The notes: generated by a model from the sequence alone, not told the origin. A stretch of DNA of 64,000 nt from Gymnodinialimonas sp. 57CJ19 (GCF_038396845.1 NZ_CP151587.1:3446001-3510000), one strand, 5' to 3'; shown: positions 9,590 to 19,105, numbered from the stretch's first letter. Program-made: numbers and translations.

Positions 9590-12394
9590 ATGGCACAACC
9601 CGACCTGAACCTGTCCCCCAAAGTCTCGGACGAGATCCGCAAAACCACCTGCTATATGTGCGCCTGCCGTTGCGGGATTAACGTCCACATGAAGGAAGGC
9701 TCCGATGGCACAAAGAAAGTGGCCTATATCGAGGGTAACCGCGATCACCCGGTCAACAAAGGCGTGCTCTGCGCCAAGGGCAGCGCGGGCATCATGCAGG
9801 TCAACGCCCCTTCCCGCCTGAAAGCGCCCCTGAAACGGGTCGGCCCCCGCGGCTCCGGTGAGTTCGAGGAGATTTCTTGGGAAGAAGCCTACGGCATCGC
9901 CGAAGGCTGGCTGCGCCCGATCCGCGAGGAAGCCCCCGAAAAGTTGGCCTTTTTCACGGGCCGCGATCAGTCACAATCTTTTACAAGTTTCTGGGCGCAG
10001 AACTTTGGCACGCCCAATTACGCAGCTCACGGCGGATTTTGCTCCGTCAATATGGCGGCCGCTGGAATCTACACCATGGGCGGCGCGTTCTGGGAATTCG
10101 GCCAGCCCGACTGGGACCACACCAAACTGTTCCTGCTGTTCGGCGTGGCCGAGGATCACGACAGCAACCCGATCAAGATGGGCCTGGGCAAGATCAAGGC
10201 CCGTGGTGCAAAGGTTATCGGCGTTAACCCCATTCGTTCCGGCTATAATGCCGTTGCCGATGAATGGGTTGGCATCACACCGGGCACCGATGGCCTGTTC
10301 ATTCTGGCGCTGGTGCATTGCCTGATGAAGGCCGGCAAGATCGACCTCGATTACCTCGCCCGTTTCACCAATGCCCCCGTTCTGGTGGACGCGGAAACCG
10401 GAATGCTCCTGCGTGACGGCGATGGCAAAGAGCTGGTAATCGACCGCAAGACCGGCAAGCCCGCCGCGTTCGACCAGAAAGGCGTCCAGCCCGACCTCTC
10501 TGCCACCTACGAAGGCCACAAGCCCGTCCTGCACCTCATGGCAGAGCGTTATATGTCCGACGAATACGCGCCCGAGGCAGTGGCCGAGCGCACCGGGATC
10601 GAGGCTTCTCGTATCCGCGCCATCGCGGCCGAGTTGGCCCGCGTGGCGTTCGAGGAAAGCTTCGAGCTGCCCATCGAGTGGACTGATTTCCGCGGCGAAA
10701 CCCACAAAAGCATGACAGCGCGCCCCGTCGCCATGCACTCCATGCGCGGGATTTCCGCCCACGCCAACGGCTTTCAGACCTGTCGCGCCCTGCATGTGCT
10801 GCAAATCCTGCTTGGCACGGTTGAGGCGCCCGGCGGCTTCCGCTTCAAGCCCCCCTACCCCAAGCCCTCCAAGATCCACCCCAAGCCGCACTGCAAAGTC
10901 ACCCCCGGCGCACCGCTGGATGGTCCGCATCTGGGCTTCGTCCACGGCCCCGAGGATCTGGCCCTGCGCGAGGACGGCTCTGCCGCCCGCATCGACAAGG
11001 CCTATACGTGGGAAAACCCGATGTCGGCCCACGGGTTGATGCATATGGTGATCTCCAACGCCCACGCGGGCGATCCCTACAAGATCGACACATTATTCAT
11101 GTACATGGCCAACATGTCGTGGAACTCGTCGATGAACACCGGCGGCGTGATGCAGATGCTGACCGACAAGGATGCGGAAACCGGCGAATACGTCATCCCT
11201 CACATCATTTATTCCGATGCCTACAGCTCCGAGATGGTCGCCTATGCCGACCTGATCCTGCCCGATACGACGTATCTGGAACGCCACGATTGCATCTCGC
11301 TGCTGGACCGCCCGATTTGCGAGGCCGACGGGCTGGCCGATGCGATCCGCTGGCCGGTGGTAGAGCCTGACCGCAACGTCAAAGGCTTCCAATCCGCGCT
11401 GTGTGATTTGGGCGCACGCCTCGGCTTGCCGGGTTTCGTCAACGAAGACGGCTCCCAGAAATACGCCGACTACGGCGACTACATCACCAACCACATCCGC
11501 CGCCCCGGTATCGGCCCCTTGGCCGGTTGGCGCGGCGAAGATGGCAATCAACATGGCCGTGGCGAGGCGAACCCGGATCAGCTGAACCAATATATCGAGA
11601 ATGGCGGCTTTTTCGTCAGCCACGTCCCCGACGGGGCCCAATACATGAAGCCTTGGAACGCCAAGTATCAGGATTGGGCCGTCGAAATGGGTCTCTACGA
11701 CACGCCCCAGCCCTATATTTTCTCGCTCTATGTGGAGCCGATGCAAAAGTTCCGCCGCGCCGCGGAAGGCCATGGTGACATCCAGCCGCCCGAACACCTG
11801 CGCGCCCGCGTGGCCGAAAACATGGACCCCCTCCCCTTCTGGTCCGACCCGGCCCCCGCAAACCTCGGTGACGCATATCCCATCACCGCGCTCACCCAGC
11901 GCCCGATGGCGATGTACCACTCCTGGGGTTCGCAAAACGCATGGCTGCGCCAACTCCACGGGCATAACCCGCTCTACATGCCCACCAACCTGATGCGTGC
12001 CAACGATCTGCAAGATGGCGACTGGGCGCGCGTCACCTCCCCCCACGGCGAAATCATCGTCCCCGTGTTGGAAATGGCGGCGCTGAATGAGAATACCGTC
12101 TGGACGTGGAACGCGATCGGCAAACGCAAAGGCGCTTGGGCGCTGGATGAAAACGCGCCCGAGGCCACCAAAGGCTTCCTTCTGAACCACCTGATCCACG
12201 AACTCCTCCCCCCCAAAGGCGACGGCCTGCGCTGGACCAATTCAGACCCGATCACCGGACAGGCCGCTTGGTTCGACCTCAAAGTCCGCATCGAAAAGGC
12301 TCCCGCCCAAACCGAATCCAGACCCGTCCTGCCGCCGATCAAATCCCCCGTCGGCAAAGGCCCCAAAACCCTCGCATGGAAGGTGGGCGAATGA
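9590..12394 (+). CDS. soeA: Sulfite dehydrogenase (quinone), molybdopterin subunit SoeA
   Basis: 934 residues from the ATG at 9590, preferred over an in-frame ATG at 9527 because AAAGG precedes it and the conserved region follows. The N-terminal [4Fe-4S] motif is C21-x2-C24-x3-C28 and C61. HGGFCSVN probably provides the Cys ligand to Mo. Long molybdopterin-guanine-dinucleotide domains follow, with the C-terminal MGD-binding beta-barrel near residues 750-900. The neighbouring SoeB and SoeC proteins make the three-gene layout of the cytoplasmic, membrane-anchored sulfite-oxidising complex known from Allochromatium and Roseobacter strains. It oxidises sulfite to sulfate and passes electrons to quinone. 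No Tat signal is present, consistent with a cytoplasmic location. Confidence 0.87.
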   Translation: MAQPDLNLSPKVSDEIRKTTCYMCACRCGINVHMKEGSDGTKKVAYIEGNRDHPVNKGVLCAKGSAGIMQVNAPSRLKAPLKRVGPRGSGEFEEISWEEAYGIAEGWLRPIREEAPEKLAFFTGRDQSQSFTSFWAQNFGTPNYAAHGGFCSVNMAAAGIYTMGGAFWEFGQPDWDHTKLFLLFGVAEDHDSNPIKMGLGKIKARGAKVIGVNPIRSGYNAVADEWVGITPGTDGLFILALVHCLMKAGKIDLDYLARFTNAPVLVDAETGMLLRDGDGKELVIDRKTGKPAAFDQKGVQPDLSATYEGHKPVLHLMAERYMSDEYAPEAVAERTGIEASRIRAIAAELARVAFEESFELPIEWTDFRGETHKSMTARPVAMHSMRGISAHANGFQTCRALHVLQILLGTVEAPGGFRFKPPYPKPSKIHPKPHCKVTPGAPLDGPHLGFVHGPEDLALREDGSAARIDKAYTWENPMSAHGLMHMVISNAHAGDPYKIDTLFMYMANMSWNSSMNTGGVMQMLTDKDAETGEYVIPHIIYSDAYSSEMVAYADLILPDTTYLERHDCISLLDRPICEADGLADAIRWPVVEPDRNVKGFQSALCDLGARLGLPGFVNEDGSQKYADYGDYITNHIRRPGIGPLAGWRGEDGNQHGRGEANPDQLNQYIENGGFFVSHVPDGAQYMKPWNAKYQDWAVEMGLYDTPQPYIFSLYVEPMQKFRRAAEGHGDIQPPEHLRARVAENMDPLPFWSDPAPANLGDAYPITALTQRPMAMYHSWGSQNAWLRQLHGHNPLYMPTNLMRANDLQDGDWARVTSPHGEIIVPVLEMAALNENTVWTWNAIGKRKGAWALDENAPEATKGFLLNHLIHELLPPKGDGLRWTNSDPITGQAAWFDLKVRIEKAPAQTESRPVLPPIKSPVGKGPKTLAWKVGE

Positions 12395-12411
12395 CCGGCC
12401 CCGCGCGCCCG

Positions 12412-12464
12412 CTCCTTCATCTTGGCCATACACCTCCGGGGAGCGCGAGGGGCTGGCCCCTCGC
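12412..12464 (+). repeat. Dispersed intergenic repeat (copy 1) with adjoining hairpin
   Basis: The core CTCCTTCATCTTGG at 12412-12425 with a following C/A-rich box recurs at 19106, 20472 and inverted at 42377. Here it is followed by a perfect hairpin GCGAGGGGC (12445-12453) TG GCCCCTCGC (12456-12464). It lies in the 97-bp gap between soeA and soeB, where it could reduce read-through or stabilise the soeA message. Confidence 0.7.
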
Positions 12465-12491
12465 TCCAACGCCAGCAAAGAGAGCCAGCGC

Positions 12492-13256
12492 ATGACACAA
12501 TTGCCCCCTCCCCCCGCCAAGAAACTCGGCCTCGTCATCGACCTCGATACCTGCGTCGGCTGCCATGCCTGTGTGATTTCCTGCAAAGGTTGGAACACGG
12601 AAAACTACGGCGCGCCCCTTAGTGATCAGGACGCTTACGGCGCCGATCCCACCGGCACCTTCCTGAACCGTGTGCACTCTTATCAAGTGCAGCCTCTGGC
12701 CACCTCAACCAAACCGCACCCCGCGGCGCAAACCATTCACTTCCCCAAATCCTGCCTGCATTGCGAGGACGCCCCCTGCGTCACCGTCTGCCCCACCGGC
12801 GCCTCCTACAAGCGCGAGGAGGACGGCATCGTCCTGGTGAACGAGAGCGATTGCATCGGCTGCGGCCTTTGCGCCTGGGCCTGCCCTTACGGCGCACGCG
12901 AGATGGATCAGGATGAAGGCGTGATGAAGAAATGCACCCTTTGCGTCGACCGCATCTATAACGAGAACCTCCCCGAGATCGACCGTACCCCCTCGTGTGT
13001 GCGCACCTGCCCCGCGGGCGCACGTCATTTCGGCGATCTGGGCGATCCCGACAGCGCCGTGAGCCAGCTGGTGGCAGAGCGTGGCGGAATCGACCTGATG
13101 CCTGAACAGGGCACCAAACCCGTGAACCAATATCTGCCGCCGCGTCCCAAGGATGATCTCCCCGAATTCGACGTGCTCGCCCCCTATCTGGAGCCCGTGG
13201 CCGAGAACCCCGGCGGGTTTATCGGCTGGCTCGACAAAGCGCTCGAGAGGATCTGA
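12492..13256 (+). CDS. soeB: Sulfite dehydrogenase iron-sulfur subunit SoeB
   Basis: 254 residues with four ferredoxin-like [4Fe-4S] motifs: C21-x2-C24-x2-C27-x3-C31 (CVGCHACVISC), CLHCEDAPCVTVCP, CIGCGLCAWACP, and CTLC paired with CVRTCP. This is the DmsB/NrfC-type electron-transfer subunit linking SoeA to the membrane subunit SoeC. The start ATG follows an AGAG-rich stretch. It ends 3 bp before soeC, so the two are clearly co-transcribed; the larger gap to soeA holds a repeat and hairpin. The proline-rich stretch after residue 220 is usual for the family. Confidence 0.9.
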   Translation: MTQLPPPPAKKLGLVIDLDTCVGCHACVISCKGWNTENYGAPLSDQDAYGADPTGTFLNRVHSYQVQPLATSTKPHPAAQTIHFPKSCLHCEDAPCVTVCPTGASYKREEDGIVLVNESDCIGCGLCAWACPYGAREMDQDEGVMKKCTLCVDRIYNENLPEIDRTPSCVRTCPAGARHFGDLGDPDSAVSQLVAERGGIDLMPEQGTKPVNQYLPPRPKDDLPEFDVLAPYLEPVAENPGGFIGWLDKALERI

Positions 13257-13259
13257 GCC

Positions 13260-14132
13260 ATGCACCCAGCCCCCTCAGTCATCATCTTCACCACGCTTTC
13301 GGGCCTTGGCTTTGGCCTCCTGTTCTTCCTGGGCCTTGGCATGCCCTCGGTCACGGGTCTTTTTGCCTTCATATTCTTCGCCATCGCCTATGTCCTGGCG
13401 GTCGGCGGGCTATTGGCCTCCACCTTCCACCTGGGCCACCCGGAACGGGCCTGGAAGGCGCTCAGCCAATGGCGCAGCAGCTGGCTGTCTCGGGAAGGCA
13501 TCTGCGCTATTGCGGCGCTGATCGTCATGGCAATTTACGGTGCGGGGCTGGTCTTTGCCGATACCGCATGGGCCCCCATCGGCTGGATCGGCGCGTTCTT
13601 GAGCCTTGCGACGGTCTACACCACGTCGATGATCTACACCCAGATGAAATCGGTGCCGCGCTGGCACATCCCCTGGACGCCGGCGAAATTCCTGACGCTT
13701 TCCCTTGCCGGCGGCGCACTTCTTTCGGGGCAAGTCTCGTTTGCGATCGTTTTGCTGACCCTGTCGGGGGGCATCACCCTGGCCACATGGGTCATCGGCG
13801 ATAGCGCCTTTGCCCGCTCGGGCACCACGATGGAGACCGCCACGGGCCTGGGCTCCATCGGCGCAGTGCGCGCGTTCGAGCCGCCCCATACCGGCACCAA
13901 CTACCTGATGCGCGAGTTCATCCACGTCGTGGGCCGCAAGCACGCGCAAAAGCTACGCATCATCGCGTTTGCGCTGGCCTTTGTGGTGCCGATCATACTG
14001 CTCCTCCTGCCCTTCGGGCACGTCCTCGCCCTTGTCGCTGTGCTCAGCCATGTGTCGGGCGTGGCGACCGCACGCTGGCTGTTCTTTGCGCAGGCCGAGC
14101 ACGTGGTGGGGCTGTACTACGGAATGCGGTAG
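13260..14132 (+). CDS. soeC: Sulfite dehydrogenase membrane subunit SoeC (DmsC family)
   Basis: 290 residues, eight predicted hydrophobic segments starting at residues 8-30. It carries the DmsC-like motif STFHLGHPERAWKALSQWRSSWLSREG near residues 55-82, where the histidines and acidic residues sit at the quinone side. It anchors SoeAB to the inner membrane and passes electrons to ubiquinone. It lies 3 bp after soeB. Length and topology match SoeC/DmsC proteins. No cytochrome subunit accompanies it. The complex would remove sulfite made by sulfonate catabolism. Confidence 0.88.
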   Translation: MHPAPSVIIFTTLSGLGFGLLFFLGLGMPSVTGLFAFIFFAIAYVLAVGGLLASTFHLGHPERAWKALSQWRSSWLSREGICAIAALIVMAIYGAGLVFADTAWAPIGWIGAFLSLATVYTTSMIYTQMKSVPRWHIPWTPAKFLTLSLAGGALLSGQVSFAIVLLTLSGGITLATWVIGDSAFARSGTTMETATGLGSIGAVRAFEPPHTGTNYLMREFIHVVGRKHAQKLRIIAFALAFVVPIILLLLPFGHVLALVAVLSHVSGVATARWLFFAQAEHVVGLYYGMR

Positions 14133-14621
14133 GACGCGCGCCGACGGTTCTGAGATCGCCCGCGCTTCTTAGGTTGGCGTCAAGACCGGAACAGACGCTC
14201 GCGGGCGACTCTCCATTGACGGAGGCATGCCGGCTCCCCGCGTGGCGAAATCGCAAAGCGCCAGCGGTTGTTGCGGCCAAGAGCGTTTCGCTGCCGTCAT
14301 TTTGACACGCACTTTGGCCCAAAAATAGGTAATGCCATCCGGCCTCTCTCAGGATCGCATCCGTATAGTGCATTGAAACGATTACAAATTGCCTCTGCTC
14401 GCCTCGAGTGGTATGCGATTGCATACGACAGCTATGTTCTGCGCGATCACCCGGCTCAGAGCACACTTGCACCGTTGTTTGCGTATTGATCCGCTACAGC
14501 CCTGCGCCCGTGAAACCGCACATTTGCCGAGGCGTTTCGCAATGGTCACTTATCGGTCAAAGTTCGAACACAACCGTGTGGTGTCTGTTGCCAAAAGAAG
14601 AATACTTGCAGTGAGGCAGCG
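14133..14621. other. 489-bp gap between soeC and the histidine kinase gene, no convincing gene
   Basis: Short open frames here have no family resemblance and no good ribosome binding sites. The only structure noticed is the inverted repeat GTATGC-GATT-GCATAC at 14411-14426, a possible regulator site for the downstream kinase gene. Base composition is more AT-rich from about 14300 onward, consistent with promoter DNA. Confidence 0.5.
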
Positions 14622-16406
14622 ATGACATGCTTTGACGGATTGGTGGCCGAACCCGCCCTATGGCTGGTGATTAACGTCAGCGTCGTGGCGGCGCTTGCTT
14701 TGGCATGGATGGTGAAGTTCCAGAAGTTTCAGGGCAAATTCTACTACGCCATCACCTTCATCGCCATGATCTGGACGCTGACGATGATCGGGTTGGAGGT
14801 TGCATCGTCTACATTCTCCTGTCAGCTGCAATGGGCCACGCTGGCATGGCTCGGTAACGGGTTGGTGCCCGTCGCATGGTGCTTCTTCGTGCTGGCCTAT
14901 ATCGACAATAAGACGCCATTCGACAAACGTCTTGTCGGCGCCGTGTTGTTCGTTGTGCCAATGGCCATATTCCTATTCGCCGCCACCAACCAGTGGCACC
15001 ACCTTGTCTATGCTGACGCCACGCAAATCCCTTCGGGCGAGCAATATGTCGATTACGTCCATGGACCCGGCTTCTACGGCATTATCGCGACCCTTTATGG
15101 GTTTGTGGCCGTGGCTCTTATCCGGCTTTTCAAAGCGTTCGGGCGCGCAAACCGCAGCGCTTGGCCCTTGCTGCTTACGCTGGTCCTCATCACAACCACG
15201 CCACTGACCGCAAATGCCGCCTACGTTATGCTCGGCTTTACCGTTTTCGGCGTTGATCCAACGGCCTTCATGTTCACCTTTGGCATTCTCACCTTCACGT
15301 GGATGCTTGTGACGAACAAAACGATGGATATGGCCTTTGTGGGTAAGTCCGTACTTTTCGACACGATGAGCGAACCCGTCGTACTCGTGGATAGACACCG
15401 CAAGATCACCTTGATGAACACAGCGGCGAAGGACACTGGCCTGCATCGCAACGCGGTATCTATCTTGAACGACATCATCGCCCGGATTGAGGCATGGCAC
15501 CAAAACGAAGACGCCGTTCACTTGACCCTGAACCAACGGGTTTTTGAACCGCGCATCCGCACCATCGAAAGCCCGCTTGATCCAGCGGGTGCCGCCCTTG
15601 GATGGAGCATCACCTTCGTCGACATCACAGACCGGATCGCCACGAACGCGGCGCTGGAGAAGGCGCTGATACGCGCGGATGAAGCCAACAGCGCCAAGGA
15701 CGACTTCATCTCGGTCGTCAGCCATGAATTACGCACGCCCCTGACCTCTCTGAAGGGGGGGCTCACGCTTGCGCTTAGCGGTCGCATTGGCGATGTTTCC
15801 GACCCCATTCGCTCGCTTCTCAGCATCGCCCATCGAAACGGCGACCGACTGTCACGGCTGGTGGACAACATTCTGTTGGCGCAAAAGATTGATATCAATG
15901 CGCTGGAACTGGACATCAAAGAGGTCGATCTTGGCGATCTCCTTGAAGAAAGCTTTGCAGAGAACCGAATGTTCGCCTCTGAGCGCGGCGTGCAGCTTTC
16001 TTCCGCGCTTGACACGCCATCCGTCATCATGGGCGATGCTTTCGCGATCCGTCAGATCATCGACAACCTCGTTTCCAACGCCATCAAGTTCTCCGACAAG
16101 GGTGGTTTGGTCGAAGGGCTTATCAGCACGTCTGGCGGCAAAGTGCGGCTCTCGATCGAGAATACCGGCCAGGGAATTCCTGCGGGAATGGAAAGCAAAG
16201 TGTTTGGACGCTTCGAGCAGGTTGGAAACAGCGGGCAAGCGTCTACGCAAGGGTCCGGTCTCGGGCTTCACATCTCCAAGAAGCTGGCGAAGCAGATGGA
16301 GGGGGACATCTATTATGAAAGCCAACCGGGCGTCGGTACGGTCTTTTATGTAGAGTTTCCCTTGGCCGAGCATCAGACCACTGAACCTACGCAACTCGCC
16401 TGTTAA
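14622..16406 (+). CDS. Membrane sensor histidine kinase with N-terminal 7TM region and PAS-like linker
   Basis: 594 residues. Residues 10-232 hold seven hydrophobic segments of the 7TM histidine-kinase sensor type. Residues 240-340 form a PAS-like segment ending GWSITFVDITDRIA. The HisKA domain has the phosphoacceptor H368 in ISVVSHELRTPLTSLKGG. The ATPase domain shows the N box DNLVSNAIKFS, the ENTGQGIP G1 box, FGRFEQ and GSGLGL. GAGG lies 5 nt before the ATG. No response regulator is adjacent, so it is an orphan kinase. The stimulus is unknown; the membrane-embedded 7TM sensor suggests a small hydrophobic or membrane-state signal. Confidence 0.88.
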   Translation: MTCFDGLVAEPALWLVINVSVVAALALAWMVKFQKFQGKFYYAITFIAMIWTLTMIGLEVASSTFSCQLQWATLAWLGNGLVPVAWCFFVLAYIDNKTPFDKRLVGAVLFVVPMAIFLFAATNQWHHLVYADATQIPSGEQYVDYVHGPGFYGIIATLYGFVAVALIRLFKAFGRANRSAWPLLLTLVLITTTPLTANAAYVMLGFTVFGVDPTAFMFTFGILTFTWMLVTNKTMDMAFVGKSVLFDTMSEPVVLVDRHRKITLMNTAAKDTGLHRNAVSILNDIIARIEAWHQNEDAVHLTLNQRVFEPRIRTIESPLDPAGAALGWSITFVDITDRIATNAALEKALIRADEANSAKDDFISVVSHELRTPLTSLKGGLTLALSGRIGDVSDPIRSLLSIAHRNGDRLSRLVDNILLAQKIDINALELDIKEVDLGDLLEESFAENRMFASERGVQLSSALDTPSVIMGDAFAIRQIIDNLVSNAIKFSDKGGLVEGLISTSGGKVRLSIENTGQGIPAGMESKVFGRFEQVGNSGQASTQGSGLGLHISKKLAKQMEGDIYYESQPGVGTVFYVEFPLAEHQTTEPTQLAC

Positions 16407-16616
16407 GGTCGGTTGCCTCCCCTCGGCTTAAGCTAACATAAATAAACGCAGGCCCGGTCCGGCCGTCGCGACGCGCAGGGTCTGTCTGATACCAGCACAG
16501 TCGCACCCCGCCCCGGTTCCACCTTTCCACCGCACGTGGGGCATTTCTCTTTCACACCCCTTGTTAGTTACAAAGGCAACCATTATCGTCGGCGCAACGC
16601 TGCCCAGAGGTTTCCC

Positions 16617-17972
16617 ATGAACGAACAAGCTGCCATCCGCACGATGACCCAAGCCCCCAGCCACCCCGGTGCGCACGAGGGCTATATGCCGGGCTTCGGC
16701 AATGATTTTGAGACAGAGGCGCTTCCCGGCGCCCTTCCCCAGGGCATGAACTCGCCACAGAAGGTGAACTACGGCCTCTACGGAGAGCAGCTTTCCGGCA
16801 CCGCCTTCACCGATGTGCGCCCGGAACGGACATGGTGCTACCGTATCCGTCCTTCCGTCAAACATTCCCACCGTTATGAGAAAATTGACCTCCCCCAATG
16901 GAAATCCGCCCCCAATGTGGACCCCGACGTGGTCTCTCTGGGGCAATACCGTTGGGACCCGGTGCCCCATTCCGACCAGCCGCTGACATGGCTGACAGGC
17001 ATGCGCACGATGACGACGGCGGGTGATGTGAACACGCAAGTGGGCATGGCCTCCCACGTCTATCTGGTCACCGAAAGCATGGTGGATGAGTATTTCTACT
17101 CCGCCGACAGTGAGATGCTGGTGGTGCCCCAAGAAGGTCGCCTGCGGTTCTGCACGGAACTGGGTATCATTGACGTGGAGCCCCAGGAAATCGCAATCCT
17201 GCCACGGGGACTTGTCTACCGGGTAGAGCTTCTCGACGGCCCCGCCCGTGGCTTTGTCTGCGAAAATTACGGCGCGAAGTTCGAGCTTCCGGGCCGCGGC
17301 CCCATCGGCGCCAACTGCATGGCCAACCCGCGTGATTTCAAGGCGCCTGTTGCGGCCTACGAGGACCGCGAGGTGCCCTCCACCATCACAATCAAATGGT
17401 GCGGCCAGTTCCACACCAGCAAGATCGCGCAAAGCCCGCTGGACGTGGTGGCCTGGCACGGCAATTACGCGCCGCTCAAATACGACCTGAAAACCTACTG
17501 CCCTGTCGGCGCGATCCTGTTCGATCACCCCGACCCGTCGATCTTCACCGTGCTCACCGCGCCCTCGGGCCAGCCCGGCGTGGCCAACATCGACTTCGTC
17601 CTGTTCCGCGAACGCTGGATGGTGGCCGAAGACACCTTCCGCCCGCCGTGGTATCACAAGAACATCATGAGCGAGCTGATGGGCAACATTTACGGCCAGT
17701 ATGATGCGAAACCGAAGGGGTTCATTCCCGGCGGCGTGTCGTTGCACAACATGATGCTGCCCCACGGCCCCGACAAGAACGCGTTTGAGGGCGCGTCGAA
17801 CGCCGATCTGAAGGCCGAGAAACTCGACAACACCATGTCGTTCATGTTTGAGACCCGTTTCCCGCAACACCTCACCGCTTTCGCGGCCAATGAAGCGCCC
17901 CTGCAAGACGACTACATCGACTGCTGGACAACGCTCGAGAAAAAGTTCGACGGCACGCCGGGGAAGAAATGA
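16617..17972 (+). CDS. hmgA: Homogentisate 1,2-dioxygenase
   Basis: 451 residues from an ATG with AGAGG 6 nt upstream; an ATG 81 bases earlier lacks support. The protein begins with the diagnostic [19 protein letters not shown] and keeps the iron ligands in the family spacing: H347, E353 and H383 (WYHKNIMSE and MLPHGPD), matching H335/E341/H371 of the human enzyme. It opens homogentisate to maleylacetoacetate with O2, central to tyrosine and phenylacetate-type catabolism. It is first in an operon with maiA and fahA, which complete the route to fumarate and acetoacetate. Confidence 0.96.
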   Translation: MNEQAAIRTMTQAPSHPGAHEGYMPGFGNDFETEALPGALPQGMNSPQKVNYGLYGEQLSGTAFTDVRPERTWCYRIRPSVKHSHRYEKIDLPQWKSAPNVDPDVVSLGQYRWDPVPHSDQPLTWLTGMRTMTTAGDVNTQVGMASHVYLVTESMVDEYFYSADSEMLVVPQEGRLRFCTELGIIDVEPQEIAILPRGLVYRVELLDGPARGFVCENYGAKFELPGRGPIGANCMANPRDFKAPVAAYEDREVPSTITIKWCGQFHTSKIAQSPLDVVAWHGNYAPLKYDLKTYCPVGAILFDHPDPSIFTVLTAPSGQPGVANIDFVLFRERWMVAEDTFRPPWYHKNIMSELMGNIYGQYDAKPKGFIPGGVSLHNMMLPHGPDKNAFEGASNADLKAEKLDNTMSFMFETRFPQHLTAFAANEAPLQDDYIDCWTTLEKKFDGTPGKK

Positions 17973-18118
17973 CGCCGCTCGTGTGGCTGTTGATCGGGGC
18001 GATGATCCTCGTGACAACCCTCGCACCGGTCGTCATCATTGCTCTAGCCAAACGCGCGGGGCGCCAAAGCGTCCCGCCGCCGGCCCCGAGAAACGACACA
18101 TCTGGGAGGATGAAATGA
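17969..18118 (+). CDS. 49-residue single-span membrane protein, translationally coupled to hmgA
   Basis: An open frame starting in an ATGA overlap with the hmgA stop and ending in an overlap with the next gene's ATG (18115). The product begins [20 protein letters not shown], a hydrophobic span of about 26 residues, then a basic and proline-rich tail (KRAGRQ, PPPAP). No family recognised. The tight overlaps at both ends and the clean membrane-helix composition argue that it is real rather than chance. It would sit in the inner membrane with a basic cytoplasmic tail. Confidence 0.55.
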   Translation: MTPLVWLLIGAMILVTTLAPVVIIALAKRAGRQSVPPPAPRNDTSGRMK

Positions 18119-18471
18119 GCCATATCGACGGATTTGTGATCCCCGTAAAAACCGCCCGCAAGGCGGAATATATTGAAGCGGCCAAACAGATCGTGGATCT
18201 CTACCTCAAGCACGGCGCCTCCCGCTGCGTCGAGACTTGGGGCGCGGGGATCGACCAAGGTGAACGCACCTCCTTCCCCCGCGCCGTCCAGGCCGAGGCA
18301 GACGAGGCCATCGTGTTTTCCTGGATGGAATTTCCCGACAAGGAAACCAGCGACGCCGCCCATCAGGCAGTCTGGTCGGAACCGGCCATGCAAGCGATGA
18401 TGGAAACCGACATCGTCGATGGAAAGCGGATGATCTTCGGCGGGTTTGACCTGCTTCTGGACGCCAAATGA
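18115..18471 (+). CDS. DUF1428 family protein
   Basis: 118 residues starting [20 protein letters not shown], with the family's FSWMEFPDKETSDAAH and GKRMIFGGFDLLLD segments. It has an alpha/beta ferredoxin-like fold of the dimeric alpha-beta barrel type; no enzymatic function is established that I know of. GGGAGG is 5 nt before the ATG. It overlaps the small ORF upstream and maiA downstream (ATGA), so it is firmly embedded in the homogentisate operon. A role in handling an unstable intermediate is possible but unproven. Confidence 0.85.
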   Translation: MSHIDGFVIPVKTARKAEYIEAAKQIVDLYLKHGASRCVETWGAGIDQGERTSFPRAVQAEADEAIVFSWMEFPDKETSDAAHQAVWSEPAMQAMMETDIVDGKRMIFGGFDLLLDAK

Positions 18472-19100
18472 TCCTGTATTCCTACTGGCGCTCGACCACA
18501 TCCTACCGGGTGCGCGCCGCTCTCAACCTCAAAGGCTTGTCCTATACGCAACGCCCCGTCGACCTCGTCGCGGGCGAGCAGCGGACCGATGCCTATACCG
18601 CCCTAAACCCCGGTCAAGGCGTCCCGGCCTTGGAACTGGACGACGGCACCGTGCTGACCCAAAGCCTCTCCATCCTTGACTACCTCGATGCCACCTACCC
18701 CGAGCCCCCCCTGCTGCCATCGGACCCGCTGCTGCGCGCCCGCGTCCTGGCCGCCGCTCACACCGTCGCGCTCGATATCCACCCAGTCAATAACCTGCGC
18801 GTGGTGGCCCACCTCAAGACGGCTCACAATGCGAACCAGGACCAGGCCCAGGACTGGATGCGCCACTGGATGGCCGAGGGCTTCTCTGCCCTGGAAGCGC
18901 TCCTGCCCGACCGCGCCACCTTCGCCTTCACCGACACCCCCGGCCTCGCGGACCTCTGCATCGTCGCCCAATGCTACAACGCCCACCGCTGGGGCCTTCC
19001 CCTCACCCCCTATCCCAAAACAGCCCGCATCGAGGCTGCCTGCCTCGCCACCCCCGCCATCAAAGCCGCCGCGCCCGAAGCGCAACCAGACGCTTCCTGA
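18468..19100 (+). CDS. maiA: Maleylacetoacetate isomerase (zeta-class glutathione transferase)
   Basis: 210 residues. The N-terminal thioredoxin-fold domain carries the zeta-class active-site motif STTSYRVR (residues 9-16), then NPGQGVPALELDDG and the QSLSILDYLD stretch that binds glutathione. The C-terminal helical domain contains the DLCIVAQCYNA segment. It converts maleylacetoacetate to fumarylacetoacetate using glutathione as cofactor. The start overlaps the DUF1428 stop by 4 bp. It is followed by a dispersed repeat and then fahA. Confidence 0.93.
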   Translation: MILYSYWRSTTSYRVRAALNLKGLSYTQRPVDLVAGEQRTDAYTALNPGQGVPALELDDGTVLTQSLSILDYLDATYPEPPLLPSDPLLRARVLAAAHTVALDIHPVNNLRVVAHLKTAHNANQDQAQDWMRHWMAEGFSALEALLPDRATFAFTDTPGLADLCIVAQCYNAHRWGLPLTPYPKTARIEAACLATPAIKAAAPEAQPDAS

Positions 19101-19105
19101 TCCCG

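Noticed and set aside
14268..14625. Short plus-strand frames in the gap after soeC
   Set aside because: No family signal, poor starts, and several overlapping frames of similar length, as expected from chance.
16428..18026. 532-residue minus-strand open frame
   Set aside because: Antisense to hmgA; His/Gly/Val/Arg-rich composition typical of a GC-rich shadow frame.
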